From: Culturomica massiliensis
GTDB taxonomy: Bacteria; Bacteroidota; Bacteroidia; Bacteroidales; Marinifilaceae
Reading direction: 5' to 3'
Length of the DNA stretch: 64,000 nucleotides
Assembly (NCBI RefSeq): GCF_900091655.1
Contig: NZ_LT594621.1
Coordinates: forward strand, 3,182,532-3,246,531
Shown here: positions 34,473 through 43,042 of the stretch, one piece after another
How positions within the stretch are numbered: the stretch's first letter is position 1
How the letters are laid out: each line of letters begins with the position of its first letter
Notes under the pieces: generated by a model
Database searches by the model: none
Seen by the model: the letters and a program-made list of their open reading frames with translations, nothing else
Told to the model about the DNA's origin: nothing
Translations under genes and position numbers: made by a program

Positions 34473-35168
34473 ATGAATGCCCAGATATCCAGCGAATTTA
34501 TCATTCTCGAATTTATCAGCGCTCCTTCTGTCCCCTTTCAAATGACTTTATACGCAGAAAAGCTCTTCATAGATTGGGGAGATGGTAAATGCCTCTCATA
34601 CGATCCCCAAAATATCTATTTTAACCTGCAACATGCTTATAGAACGGAAGAAGTACACCGAATCAAGATATTCGGCAGCAAAATCAGCTTTCTCTCTTTA
34701 ACCAATCAACGGGTGGTCAACCTGCTTCTATCCAATTGCCCTTCTTTAGAATATTTACATTGTGAAGGCAACGAACTGACAGAGTTGAATCTCAGTAACT
34801 GCCCCCGTCTTGAAGAATTACATTGTAATTCCAATAACCTGACCGAATTCGAGCTTCCATTACACAATCATCTGAACTACCTAAACCTGTCTCACAATTC
34901 GCTAAGTGTACTGGTTTTAAAAAACGCACATTCTTTACAACGTTTATACTGCTCCCACTGTCATTTGTATGAATTAGATTTAAGTGATTGCCACTCCATT
35001 AACAATCTGAACATCAGTCATAATTTTCTTCCTACCTCCGTTTTAGACCGCCTCATCGAAAGTCTTCCTGAAAAAAAAGCCACAGATTACGCAACTCTCT
35101 ATTTTTCTATGAATCCCGGTGTTTCAAAACAACAGGCACAAATTCTTCAGGATAAGGGATGGCATTGA
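34473..35168 (+). CDS. WGDG-type and leucine-rich-repeat protein, cytoplasmic
   Basis: The 231-residue protein has no signal peptide. The start at 34473 (MNAQISSEFIILEFI) was chosen because an upstream in-frame ATG at 34404 would begin inside the folded leader and before the T-run. Residues 20-70 contain FIDWGDGKCLSYDPQ and HAYRTEEVHRIKIFG, the W-G-D-G ... H-x-Y pattern of PKD-like domains found before BspA-type repeats. Residues 75-190 hold about five leucine-rich repeats of about 21 residues with the N-C-P-x-L-E-x-L-H-C-x-x-N-x-L-T-E-L pattern. Such proteins bind other proteins. The lack of a secretion signal is unusual, since most relatives are exported. The role is unknown. It stands alone between a LacI gene and a sus set. 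Confidence 0.7.
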   Translation: MNAQISSEFIILEFISAPSVPFQMTLYAEKLFIDWGDGKCLSYDPQNIYFNLQHAYRTEEVHRIKIFGSKISFLSLTNQRVVNLLLSNCPSLEYLHCEGNELTELNLSNCPRLEELHCNSNNLTEFELPLHNHLNYLNLSHNSLSVLVLKNAHSLQRLYCSHCHLYELDLSDCHSINNLNISHNFLPTSVLDRLIESLPEKKATDYATLYFSMNPGVSKQQAQILQDKGWH

Positions 35169-35246
35169 CCGAATTTACATCTTTTAGCCAAAAAAAGTAA
35201 ACATCGTCCTTAATTGTATTCGTATACCGCGTAAAGTCAAAAGATA

Positions 35247-35268
35247 AAAAGTATGTTTCCATACTTTT
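35247..35268. terminator. Hairpin between LRR gene and third susC
   Basis: AAAAGTATG and CATACTTTT form a perfect 9-bp stem with a 4-nt loop, 31 bp ahead of the susC start. The A/T-rich arms could act as a weak two-way terminator or as a regulator site. The pairing is certain, the role is not. Confidence 0.4.
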
Positions 35269-35298
35269 AAGAGAACCTTTACGCTAAATCGTACAATT

Positions 35299-38271
35299 AT
35301 GAAACGAAACAAACTAAGCTTAACTTCTTTTCCTATTTTGTTATGCTTTCTGCTTTTTTCCCTAAATAGCTGGGCACAGGAAATAAACCTAACGGGAAAA
35401 GTAACCGACGCTGCCAACGGAGAACCTTTGCCGGGAGTGAGTGTTATCATCAAAGGTACATTTACCGGAACGGCAACCAATGTCGACGGTGACTACTCGC
35501 TAAAAGTAAATCGCGGAGATGTGGTTGAATTTTCTTTCGTCGGCTACAAAACTAAAAGTTTTAACATAACCGGCCAAAATACGTTAAACGTAGCCTTAGA
35601 GGAAGATACACAGCAACTTCAGGAAGTTGTTGTCATCGGATACGGACAAGTAAGAAAAAATGACGCTACCGGTTCGGTTATCTCTATCGGAGCCAATGAT
35701 TTTAACCCCGGAGTCATGTCTTCACCCCAGGATTTACTGATCGGGAAAACCCCGGGTGTACAGATCACAACCGGAGGCGGAGCACCGGGAGAAGGTGCAA
35801 CCATTCGTATCCGGGGAGGCTCTTCAATGAAAGCCAGTAACGACCCCCTGATCGTTGTCGACGGTGTTCCCCTGGACAATTCCGGCATATCCGGTATGCG
35901 TAATCCGCTGAATAGCATCAACCCGGCCGATATCGAAACATTTACCGTTTTAAAAGACGCCTCCTCTACAGCCATTTACGGAGCCAGAGCATCCAACGGC
36001 GTTATTCTGATTACCACCAAAAAGGGAAAAAAAGGACAACCTTTCCGGGTCAATTATTCCGGCCAGCTTAGTATCGGCTGGCGGGAAGGCAAAGTCGACG
36101 TCCTCAATGCCGACGAATACCGCGAAACCATCCGGAAACAATTTGCCGGTAACACCAGTATTATCGACAATATGGGGAACGCAAATACAGACTGGCAGGA
36201 TGAAATCTACCAGACAGCCGTCAGCAATGACCATACAATCGATTTTTCCGGTTATAAATTTGATACCCCCTTCCGGATCTCCTTCGGTTTTACAGATCAA
36301 CAGGGAATCTTAAAAACGAGCAGCCTGCAACGGTACACCGGAGCACTGAATCTCAATCCTTCCTTTTTTGACGACTACCTGAAAATCAACCTTCAGGCCA
36401 AAGGAATGTATATTAAAAATAATTTCGGTAATACCAGTTCTATAGGTGAAGCCGTACTATTCGATCCCACCCGGCCCGTCAGAGACGGCAACGAACGTTA
36501 CGGCGGGTATTTTACCTGGACACAATCGGCAACCGGCGATCCCAATAAGATTGCTACAATAAACCCCGTCGCCCATTTGGAACAACACCGTGATAAAGCC
36601 GATGTGAAACGTTTCATCGGCAATATCCAATTCGATTACCGGTTACATTTTTTCCCGGACTTACGGGCCAACTTAAACCTGGCCTATGACTACTCAAAAA
36701 GCGACGGAAAAGTCATAGAACCTGAAAATGCAGCCTGGACTTACGATGAAAAGTACGGAAGCGGATATCATAAAAAATTCGGTGAAAAAAAATACAACGA
36801 ATTACTGGAATTTTACCTGAACTACAACAAACAGATCGACAACATATACAGTGTCATCGATGTCATCGGTGGTTATTCCTGGCAACACTTTAAAAAGAGC
36901 AGTTCTTCTTATGCCACCAATACCTCCGGTACCTATGTCAAAGAAGACATCGAAAGTGCTTCAGAAAACTACCTGCTTTCTTTCTTCGGTCGTTTGAATT
37001 ACACCTTTATGGACAAATACCTGCTTACATTTACCATCCGGGGAGACGGTTCATCCCGTTTTTCCAAAAAACAACGTTGGGGAACTTTCCCGTCCCTCGC
37101 CCTGGCCTGGCGTATCGACCAGGAAGACTTTATGAAAAGCTTTGAAAAACTATCCTCTTTAAAACTGCGGCTTGGTTACGGTGTCACCGGACAACAGGAC
37201 ATCATCGGAAATGACTACCCTTATCTGGCCAACTATACCATAAGTAACGATAAAGCCCAGTATCAGTTCGGGAACGACTTTATATACACACTCCGGCCTA
37301 ACGGTTACGATGCCAACATCAAATGGGAAGAAACGACAACCTGGAACGTCGCTTTGGATTACGGTTTTTTCAATAACCGGATCAACGGTTCTATCGACTA
37401 TTACTATCGTAAAACCAAAGACCTGTTAAACGAAATTCCGATTGCAGCCGGCTCGAACCTGACCAATAAAATCGTAACGAATGTAGGAGACTTGTCCAAC
37501 CAGGGTTTCGAATTTGTCCTGAACACCGTCCCGGTCGACAACGACAAATGGCATTGGGAATTCAATGTCAATTTATCCTACAACAAAAATAAAATCATCA
37601 AACTGATCCGGAACAAAGATCCAAATTACATGGGAGTCCTTACCGGAGGTATCTCTGGAGGTACCGGCAGTACAATACAAATACACAGTGAAGGACATGA
37701 ATCCAATGCATTTTACGTATACCGGCAAGTATACGATAAAGCAGGAAAACCGATTGAAGGTGTATATGCCGACCTGAACAAAGACGGCATTATCAACCAA
37801 TCGGACCTGTATCGCTACAAAGGCCCGGCTCCCAAATGGCTGGCAGGTTTTTCCTCTTACCTGACTTACAAAAACTGGGATTTGAACATCGCCGGCCGTT
37901 TTAGCTTCGGAAACTATGTTTATAACAACATACAGTCCAACGGAGCCATCTATTCCCGGATGTACGACAATACCGGTTTCTATAGTAACATCCCCTCGGA
38001 CGTCTCCAAAACCAATTTCAGAAACCCGCAATATTTCTCGGACTATTATGTCCAGAACGCTTCTTTCATGAAACTGGACAATATTACACTAGGGTATAAT
38101 TTCAAGAAACTTTGGCACAACCGTATCGACCTGCGTTTGTATGCCATCGTACAGAATGTATTCACCATCACAAAATACAAAGGTCTGGATCCGGAAATAT
38201 TCAACGGTATCGATAACAATTTCTACCCCCGTCCCCGGAACTTTGTTTTCGGTGTAAACCTCGGATTCTAA
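35299..38271 (+). CDS. susC: SusC/RagA family TonB-dependent receptor, third set
   Basis: A 990-residue outer-membrane receptor with signal peptide (ending SLNSWAQE) and regulatory-like domain (VTDAANGEPLPGVSVIIKGT). The TonB-box region is QLQEVVVIGYGQVRKNDATG, the plug has IRIRGGSSMKASNDPLIVVD, and the C-terminus is IDNNFYPRPRNFVFGVNLGF. Motif by motif it follows the operon B receptor at 20495 (TFTVLKDASSTAIYGARASN; NKDPNYMGVLTGGISGGTGS; AGFSSYLTYKNWDLNI), so the two share a recent ancestor and probably similar glucan cargo. Upstream there is no AACGTT operator like those of operons A and B, so control is likely to differ. Confidence 0.95.
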   Translation: MKRNKLSLTSFPILLCFLLFSLNSWAQEINLTGKVTDAANGEPLPGVSVIIKGTFTGTATNVDGDYSLKVNRGDVVEFSFVGYKTKSFNITGQNTLNVALEEDTQQLQEVVVIGYGQVRKNDATGSVISIGANDFNPGVMSSPQDLLIGKTPGVQITTGGGAPGEGATIRIRGGSSMKASNDPLIVVDGVPLDNSGISGMRNPLNSINPADIETFTVLKDASSTAIYGARASNGVILITTKKGKKGQPFRVNYSGQLSIGWREGKVDVLNADEYRETIRKQFAGNTSIIDNMGNANTDWQDEIYQTAVSNDHTIDFSGYKFDTPFRISFGFTDQQGILKTSSLQRYTGALNLNPSFFDDYLKINLQAKGMYIKNNFGNTSSIGEAVLFDPTRPVRDGNERYGGYFTWTQSATGDPNKIATINPVAHLEQHRDKADVKRFIGNIQFDYRLHFFPDLRANLNLAYDYSKSDGKVIEPENAAWTYDEKYGSGYHKKFGEKKYNELLEFYLNYNKQIDNIYSVIDVIGGYSWQHFKKSSSSYATNTSGTYVKEDIESASENYLLSFFGRLNYTFMDKYLLTFTIRGDGSSRFSKKQRWGTFPSLALAWRIDQEDFMKSFEKLSSLKLRLGYGVTGQQDIIGNDYPYLANYTISNDKAQYQFGNDFIYTLRPNGYDANIKWEETTTWNVALDYGFFNNRINGSIDYYYRKTKDLLNEIPIAAGSNLTNKIVTNVGDLSNQGFEFVLNTVPVDNDKWHWEFNVNLSYNKNKIIKLIRNKDPNYMGVLTGGISGGTGSTIQIHSEGHESNAFYVYRQVYDKAGKPIEGVYADLNKDGIINQSDLYRYKGPAPKWLAGFSSYLTYKNWDLNIAGRFSFGNYVYNNIQSNGAIYSRMYDNTGFYSNIPSDVSKTNFRNPQYFSDYYVQNASFMKLDNITLGYNFKKLWHNRIDLRLYAIVQNVFTITKYKGLDPEIFNGIDNNFYPRPRNFVFGVNLGF

Positions 38272-38297
38272 TCATTGTAACACGTAACATCAAAATT

Positions 38298-39893
38298 ATG
38301 AAAACATACTTCCACTATCCGAAAATCCGGTTATACAGCCTCTGGCTACTTTTAGCCCTGGGAATGACAGCCTGTATCGATGATTTGAACACAAAACCCA
38401 TCGATAAAAATATCACGACCGCAGACGATGCCTACAAAGATCCCGCTGCTTACAAACAGGTACTGGCCAAAATATATGCCGTATTTGCACTCAGCGGACA
38501 AGTCGGGCCGGACGGAAACCCGGACTTAGCGACCAATGATGAAGGCTCCTCCAATTATCTCCGGCAACTCTGGAATATGCAGGAATTAACTACCGACGAA
38601 GCCATCTGTGCCTGGAATAATGCCGGACTCCCCGACCTCCACAATCAAAGCTGGTCGGCCGCAAACGATTATATCACCATCACCTACGACCGGATATTTT
38701 ATCAGATATCCATTGCTAACGAATACTTAAGAGCAACGACTGACAGTAAGCTGGACAGCCGCGGAGTTACCGGCGATTTACGCACCCAAATCGGCTATTA
38801 CCGGGCCGAAGCCCGCCTGATTAGAGACCTGGCTTATTATCAGGCTTTAGACCTCTACGGCAATGTACCTTTTGTCGAAGAAAAAGACGGAGTCGGCACT
38901 TTCAATCCACAGCAGATTTCACGTAAAGACCTTTTTACCTGGCTTGAAAACGACCTGATCGAAATCATTCCTCAGTTGAAAGACCCGCATACCAACGAAT
39001 ACGGTCGTGCCGATCAGGCTCTCGCCTGGACAATCCTGGCCAAATTATACCTGAATGCAGAAGTTTATACCGGAACATCCCGCTATACGGACGCTATAAC
39101 CTACTGTAATAAAATTATTCCGCATTACCAACCGGACGACAATTATCAGCATCTGTTTATGGCCGATAACCACACGGCCAAAGGTATTATCTTCCCGATT
39201 GCTTTTGACGGACAACATACCCAAACCTACGGAGGAACCACCTTTCTCATTTTTGCAGCCATAGGGGGAGACAGTATCGTCCCGCAGAATTACGGTGTTA
39301 ACTCCGGATGGGCAGGCAACCGAACGACGGCTGAATTCATGGCTAAATTCGATCCGGGTGACCGAAGGGCCCAATTTTTCACGAAAGGCCAAACCAGCAT
39401 TGAAGTCAATCAACAAAGCGACTTTAAACAAGGAGTAATCGTCACGAAATTCTCAAATATGAAATCGACCGGCGGCACCGGTTCCAATCTGAGTTTCGTA
39501 GATACCGACTTTCCGATGTACCGGATTGCAGATATTTATCTGATGTATGCCGAAGCCATTTTACGGGGCGGAACGGGAGGCGACCTGAATACGGCTTTAG
39601 GTTATATCAACGATTTACGCTACCGCGCTTATGGCGATAATTCCGGACAGATTTCCGCTTCCCAGCTCACCCTCGACTTTATCCTGGAAGAGCGGGCCCG
39701 CGAACTATATTGGGAAGGACATCGCCGGACAGACTTAATCCGCTTCAAACGCTTCAGTGAGACAAACTATACCTGGCCCTGGAAAGGCGGTGTCATAGGA
39801 GGCAGAAGCACAAACTCTAATTACAATTTATTCCCGATACCGTCTTCCGATTTAGGAGCAAATCCGAACCTGAAACAGAATCCCGGATATTAA
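38298..39893 (+). CDS. susD: SusD/RagB family lipoprotein, third set
   Basis: A 531-residue lipoprotein (lipobox MTAC, then IDDLNTKPIDKNITTADDAY). It shares the main SusD stretches with the operon B protein: YYRAEARLIRDLAYYQALDL, AWTILAKLYLNAEVYTGTSR, IADIYLMYAEAILRGG and RARELYWEGHRRTDLIRFKR, ending DLGANPNLKQNPGY. The SusC partner gene ends 26 bp upstream. It should bind the same or a related alpha-glucan, for which the shared TYGGTTFLIFAAIGGD loop speaks; this is inferred, not shown. Confidence 0.94.
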   Translation: MKTYFHYPKIRLYSLWLLLALGMTACIDDLNTKPIDKNITTADDAYKDPAAYKQVLAKIYAVFALSGQVGPDGNPDLATNDEGSSNYLRQLWNMQELTTDEAICAWNNAGLPDLHNQSWSAANDYITITYDRIFYQISIANEYLRATTDSKLDSRGVTGDLRTQIGYYRAEARLIRDLAYYQALDLYGNVPFVEEKDGVGTFNPQQISRKDLFTWLENDLIEIIPQLKDPHTNEYGRADQALAWTILAKLYLNAEVYTGTSRYTDAITYCNKIIPHYQPDDNYQHLFMADNHTAKGIIFPIAFDGQHTQTYGGTTFLIFAAIGGDSIVPQNYGVNSGWAGNRTTAEFMAKFDPGDRRAQFFTKGQTSIEVNQQSDFKQGVIVTKFSNMKSTGGTGSNLSFVDTDFPMYRIADIYLMYAEAILRGGTGGDLNTALGYINDLRYRAYGDNSGQISASQLTLDFILEERARELYWEGHRRTDLIRFKRFSETNYTWPWKGGVIGGRSTNSNYNLFPIPSSDLGANPNLKQNPGY

Positions 39894-39908
39894 AACTGAA
39901 ACTGAAAA

Positions 39909-40940
39909 ATGGAAATACCTATGAAACAGATATGTTGGATCGTTTTTACAAGCCTGTCATTCATATTAACCGGCTGTGAAACTGAAAATAAAAAGTACTA
40001 TGCCGGAGACTTTATCAATCCGGAAGTCAAAACGCCGGAAAACGGAAACGATTTTATCCTTACCGAAGCTACAGCCAACGATTCTCTGACTGTAGCCTGG
40101 ACAACTGCCGAATTCGGTTTCCCTGCCGCCACCCTCTACACCGTTCAGATAGCCAAAGCAGGTACTTATTTCGAATCGGCCGTTAAAATCGCGGAAACCC
40201 AGGAAAAACAGGTCAAAGTAGACTATGCGACCCTGAACAACAGCATCCTGATTGCAGGACTGGTACCGGAAACTCCGGGAGAGATCGAACTACGTGTAAA
40301 TGCCATGGTCAATGAAAATTTACAGACACTACGCTCCAAAGCCGTCCAGGTGACAATGACGGCCTACAATGTTGAAGTAACCTATCCCATTCTTTTCGCC
40401 CCGGGTAGTTACCAGGAGTGGAATCCCGGTGACTCGGCAACAATACTCACTTCTCCGAAAGCAGACGATGTATATGAAGGCTACCTTTATTTTACCCCGA
40501 ACACAAACTTTAAAATCACAGGACAGCCGGACTGGAATCCGTTGCAATGGGGAAGCGGCGGAGCCGGTAAACTACAAAAAAACGGCGGAGACATCTCAGT
40601 TAATAACAGCACAGCCGGCCTATACAAAGTGATTGCTGACATCAACAAATTAACTTATTCGGTAACGCCTGTCAGTTGGAGCATTTCAGGAAGCGCCACC
40701 TCAAATACGGCAATCCCCCTGACCTATAACGAGTCTGACCGGACCCTGAAAACAAATGCACACCTGACGTCCGGTGAGTTCGTCTTTAAAGAAACGGGAG
40801 CCGGCAACCGGATATTGGGAACTTACTTCGGTAATCAACTCATGGATAACGGCAATCAGATCGTCGTACCGCAGGAAGGAGAATATACAATAACTTTAAA
40901 CCTCAAAAAATATCCATACACTTATACACTGGGAAATTAA
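39909..40940 (+). CDS. SusE-like glucan-binding lipoprotein, third set
   Basis: The 343-residue lipoprotein (lipobox LTGC, then ETENKKYYAGD) may start at 39921 (MKQICWIVF), which gives a tighter signal peptide. A SusE-type immunoglobulin domain (about 30-150; SLTVAWTTAEFGFPAATLY) is followed by one good binding module (ILFAPGSYQEWNPGDSATIL ... FKITGQPDWNPLQWGSGG). A second, weaker module (WSISGSATSNTAIPLTYNES ... FVFKETGAGNRILG) has lost the Trp residues of the binding face. One active module instead of two or four suggests weaker binding. It is the last gene of the set; no SusF and no enzyme follow. Confidence 0.87.
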   Translation: MEIPMKQICWIVFTSLSFILTGCETENKKYYAGDFINPEVKTPENGNDFILTEATANDSLTVAWTTAEFGFPAATLYTVQIAKAGTYFESAVKIAETQEKQVKVDYATLNNSILIAGLVPETPGEIELRVNAMVNENLQTLRSKAVQVTMTAYNVEVTYPILFAPGSYQEWNPGDSATILTSPKADDVYEGYLYFTPNTNFKITGQPDWNPLQWGSGGAGKLQKNGGDISVNNSTAGLYKVIADINKLTYSVTPVSWSISGSATSNTAIPLTYNESDRTLKTNAHLTSGEFVFKETGAGNRILGTYFGNQLMDNGNQIVVPQEGEYTITLNLKKYPYTYTLGN

Positions 40941-40989
40941 AATATCGTCCATTTTCAGGTTTCAGATTTCAATTTTCCATTAAAATATA

Positions 40990-40997
40990 TAACTTTG
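40990..40997 (+). promoter_or_regulatory. -7 promoter box of the YebC family gene
   Basis: TAACTTTG matches TAnnTTTG and lies 38 bp ahead of the ATG at 41035. Confidence 0.5.
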
Positions 40998-41034
40998 CGC
41001 CTCAATCCTTTAACTTTAATAAAGAATACAATAT

Positions 41035-41754
41035 ATGGGAAGAGCGTTTGAATACCGCAAAGCACGGAAATTGAAAAGATGGGGCAATATGGCCCGCGTT
41101 TTCACCAGAATCGGAAAAGAAATCGATATTGCAGTTAAAGCCGGTGGACCGGATCCAGCTAACAACACCCGCCTTCGTATCCTGATCCAGAATGCGAAAG
41201 CTGAAAACATGCCGAAGGAAAATGTGGAACGGGCCATCAAACGGGCGATCTCCAAAGATACTTCCGACTACAAGGAAATTACTTATGAAGGATATGCGCC
41301 TCACGGCATCGCCATCCTCGTCGAAGCAGCTACAGATAACAATACCCGGACGGTAGCCAATGTACGTCACGCTTTTACGAAATTCGGCGGTTCTTTGGGA
41401 ACAACAGGCTCACTCGATTTCATGTTCGACCGGAAAAGTGTTTTCAAAATCAATAAACCCGAAAACTTCGATCCGGAAGAATTCGAACTGGAAATGATCG
41501 ATTACGGAGTTGACGAAATCTTTGAAGACGAAGACGGTATTATCAATTTGTACGGTTCTTTTGAAGCCTATGGTAATATTCAGAAATACCTGGAAGAAAA
41601 CAAATACGACATCGTCAGCGGAGAATTTACCCGTATCCCGACCGATACCAAAGAATTAACGCCGGAACAAAGAGCCGAAGTTGATAAAATTCTGGATAAA
41701 CTGGATGAAGACGATGATGTAACAAACGTTTATCACAACATCAAAGAAGATTAA
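41035..41754 (+). CDS. YebC/PmpR family protein
   Basis: The 239-residue cytoplasmic protein starts MGRAFEYRKARKLKRWGNMA and has the family signature GGPDPANNTRLRILIQNAK, then NMPKENVERAIKRAI. YEGYAPHGIAILVEAATDN and VRHAFTKFGGSLGTTGSL follow, ending with the acidic C-terminal domain. It covers all three domains at normal length. Members have been described as DNA-binding regulators (PmpR) and more recently as ribosome-associated factors that relieve stalling; which applies here is not visible. It stands alone between the third sus set and tRNA-Lys. Confidence 0.93.
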   Translation: MGRAFEYRKARKLKRWGNMARVFTRIGKEIDIAVKAGGPDPANNTRLRILIQNAKAENMPKENVERAIKRAISKDTSDYKEITYEGYAPHGIAILVEAATDNNTRTVANVRHAFTKFGGSLGTTGSLDFMFDRKSVFKINKPENFDPEEFELEMIDYGVDEIFEDEDGIINLYGSFEAYGNIQKYLEENKYDIVSGEFTRIPTDTKELTPEQRAEVDKILDKLDEDDDVTNVYHNIKED

Positions 41755-41837
41755 TCCGGCTATTCTTGCAGAATTAAAAATATTATTGCATATTTGCACC
41801 CGCAAAATGGGCATTGCCCGTCATGCAAATCAAAGAT

Positions 41838-41910
41838 GACTTCGTAGCTCAGCTGGTAGAGCAATTGACTCTTAATCAATGGGCCGTGGGTTCGAGTCCC
41901 ACCGAGGTCA
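41838..41910 (+). tRNA. tRNA-Lys (anticodon CTT)
   Basis: A 73-nt cloverleaf. The acceptor is GACTTCG with CGAGGTC (one G-U pair) and the D arm GCTC-GAGC. The anticodon stem ATTGA/TCAAT holds loop CTCTTAA, so bases 34-36 are CTT. The T arm is GTGGG-TTCGAGT-CCCAC and the discriminator is A. CCA is not encoded. A variant -7 box (CATATTTG) lies about 45 bp upstream and a terminator directly follows. Confidence 0.96.
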
Positions 41911-41918
41911 CGGAAATG

Positions 41919-41944
41919 AAACCACTTACGAAAGTAAGTGGTTT
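41919..41944 (+). terminator. Terminator of tRNA-Lys
   Basis: AAACCACTTAC and GTAAGTGGTTT form an 11-bp stem with a GAAA tetraloop, and TTCTTTTTG follows. Confidence 0.9.
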
Positions 41945-41964
41945 TCTTTTTGTTCCTATTTTCC

Positions 41965-41993
41965 TAGCACTCAGGGACGGGGCTAAAGTGCTA
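41965..41993 (+). repeat. REP-like palindrome 1
   Basis: A 29-bp unit with outer arms TAGCACT and AAGTGCTA around a GGGACGGGG core. It lies behind the tRNA terminator, in the same orientation as units 2 and 3. Confidence 0.8.
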
Positions 41994-42145
41994 TCCCAGT
42001 CATCCTTTTTCTGCTTTTAACGTATTTTTTTCTGAATAAAATTTAGGTTAATATAATACTTGCTTTTTACTAAAAAAATATCGTATATTTACTCAATTTA
42101 AGTATTCAGCTGTTATCCTGTGACGCTTTATTAAAATATACAGTT

Positions 42146-42961
42146 ATGAAAAAATCGATTATCTTATTTAGTTTCTTATTTATAGTCACTGCATTAAATG
42201 CAACAGAAACCAATAAGAATCTTAAGCAGAAAGAGGAAGAACTGGCTAAAGATGTTCATATTGTCAGAGAAGGCGGAACCTTGCCAGAATATTTAGCAGG
42301 TGACGTATGGCAATATATCAATGATAATGTGCGTTTTCCGGCAGAAACAACATTAAACAGAAGTGATAATAGTGTTATCGTACATTTTATAGTAGAAAAA
42401 GATGGCTCTCTGAATAATTTTAGCCTATATGCCGGAAGTTACCCAGCTTTGGATGCTGAAGTACTGCGTGTAGCAAAAACCATGACCAAATGGAGCCCCG
42501 GTAAACGTGCCAACGGAGAAATAGTACGGACTACTTATTTACTCGGTGGTACTTATAAGTCGGAAAATGGCAAACTTAAATTATATCCTTTGCCTCCACG
42601 ACAGAAAGAACAGTACCAAGGCGAAGTTCTTACTATTGCAGACAAGATGCCTCAATTTCCCGGCGGAATAAGTGCGATGCAAAAATTTATCTCAGATAAT
42701 ATGCAATATCCTGCCGAATCAATAAAATATAAAGAAGAAGGGAATGTAATGGTACAATTTATTGTATCCCCAACGGGAGAAATTTCTGATATATTCGGTG
42801 TAGTACGTTGCCGATTTAATAAATGTTCTTCTGCGTCTTTAGTCTTGGCAAAAGAAGCGGAACGAATAGTAGGATTAATGCCTAATTGGATTCCGGGCGA
42901 AAATAAAGGAAAAAAAGTTGCAACAAGATATGTTTTGCCAATTAGCTTTAAACTTCCATAG
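42146..42961 (+). CDS. Periplasmic protein with two TonB C-terminal-like domains
   Basis: This 271-residue protein has a signal peptide (MKKSIILFSFLFIVTALNAT) and two copies of the TonB C-terminal fold. The first (about 48-140) has YINDNVRFPAETTL and VIVHFIVEKDGSLNNFSLYA with the W-x-P-G of KWSPGKRANGE. The second (about 172-270) has PQFPGGISAMQKFISDNMQY, MVQFIVSPTGEISDIFGVV and NWIPGENKGKKVATRYVLP. No transmembrane anchor or Pro-rich linker links it to ExbB/ExbD, so it is not a normal TonB. Bacteroidetes carry many such proteins of unknown role. Its TAG stop codon is formed by the first bases of REP unit 2, so the reading end was set by REP insertion. Confidence 0.8.
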   Translation: MKKSIILFSFLFIVTALNATETNKNLKQKEEELAKDVHIVREGGTLPEYLAGDVWQYINDNVRFPAETTLNRSDNSVIVHFIVEKDGSLNNFSLYAGSYPALDAEVLRVAKTMTKWSPGKRANGEIVRTTYLLGGTYKSENGKLKLYPLPPRQKEQYQGEVLTIADKMPQFPGGISAMQKFISDNMQYPAESIKYKEEGNVMVQFIVSPTGEISDIFGVVRCRFNKCSSASLVLAKEAERIVGLMPNWIPGENKGKKVATRYVLPISFKLP

Positions 42962-42987
42962 CACCCGGGGACGGGGCTAAAGTGCTA
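42959..42987 (+). repeat. REP-like palindrome 2, overlapping a stop codon
   Basis: The 29-bp unit starts TAGCACCCGGGGACGGGG and ends AAAGTGCTA. Its first three bases are the stop codon of the gene that ends at 42961. Confidence 0.85.
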
Positions 42988-43042
42988 TCAGGCAGATACA
43001 ACAGAAAAGAAAATAATTGTTTAATAAGAAAATAAAAAGTAT

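Noticed and set aside
34307..34504. Small minus-strand frame across the folded element
   Set aside because: It runs through the stems and the start of the LRR gene and looks like chance.
38224..38238. 15-base match to REP unit 4 inside the third susC
   Set aside because: It encodes the conserved YPRPR motif near the SusC C-terminus, which occurs in the other SusC proteins; arms are missing.
417..41000. Search for SusR or a GH97 (SusB) gene in the sus region
   Set aside because: No two-domain sensor regulator and no GH97 motif was found; only LacI regulators and GH13/GH65 enzymes are present.
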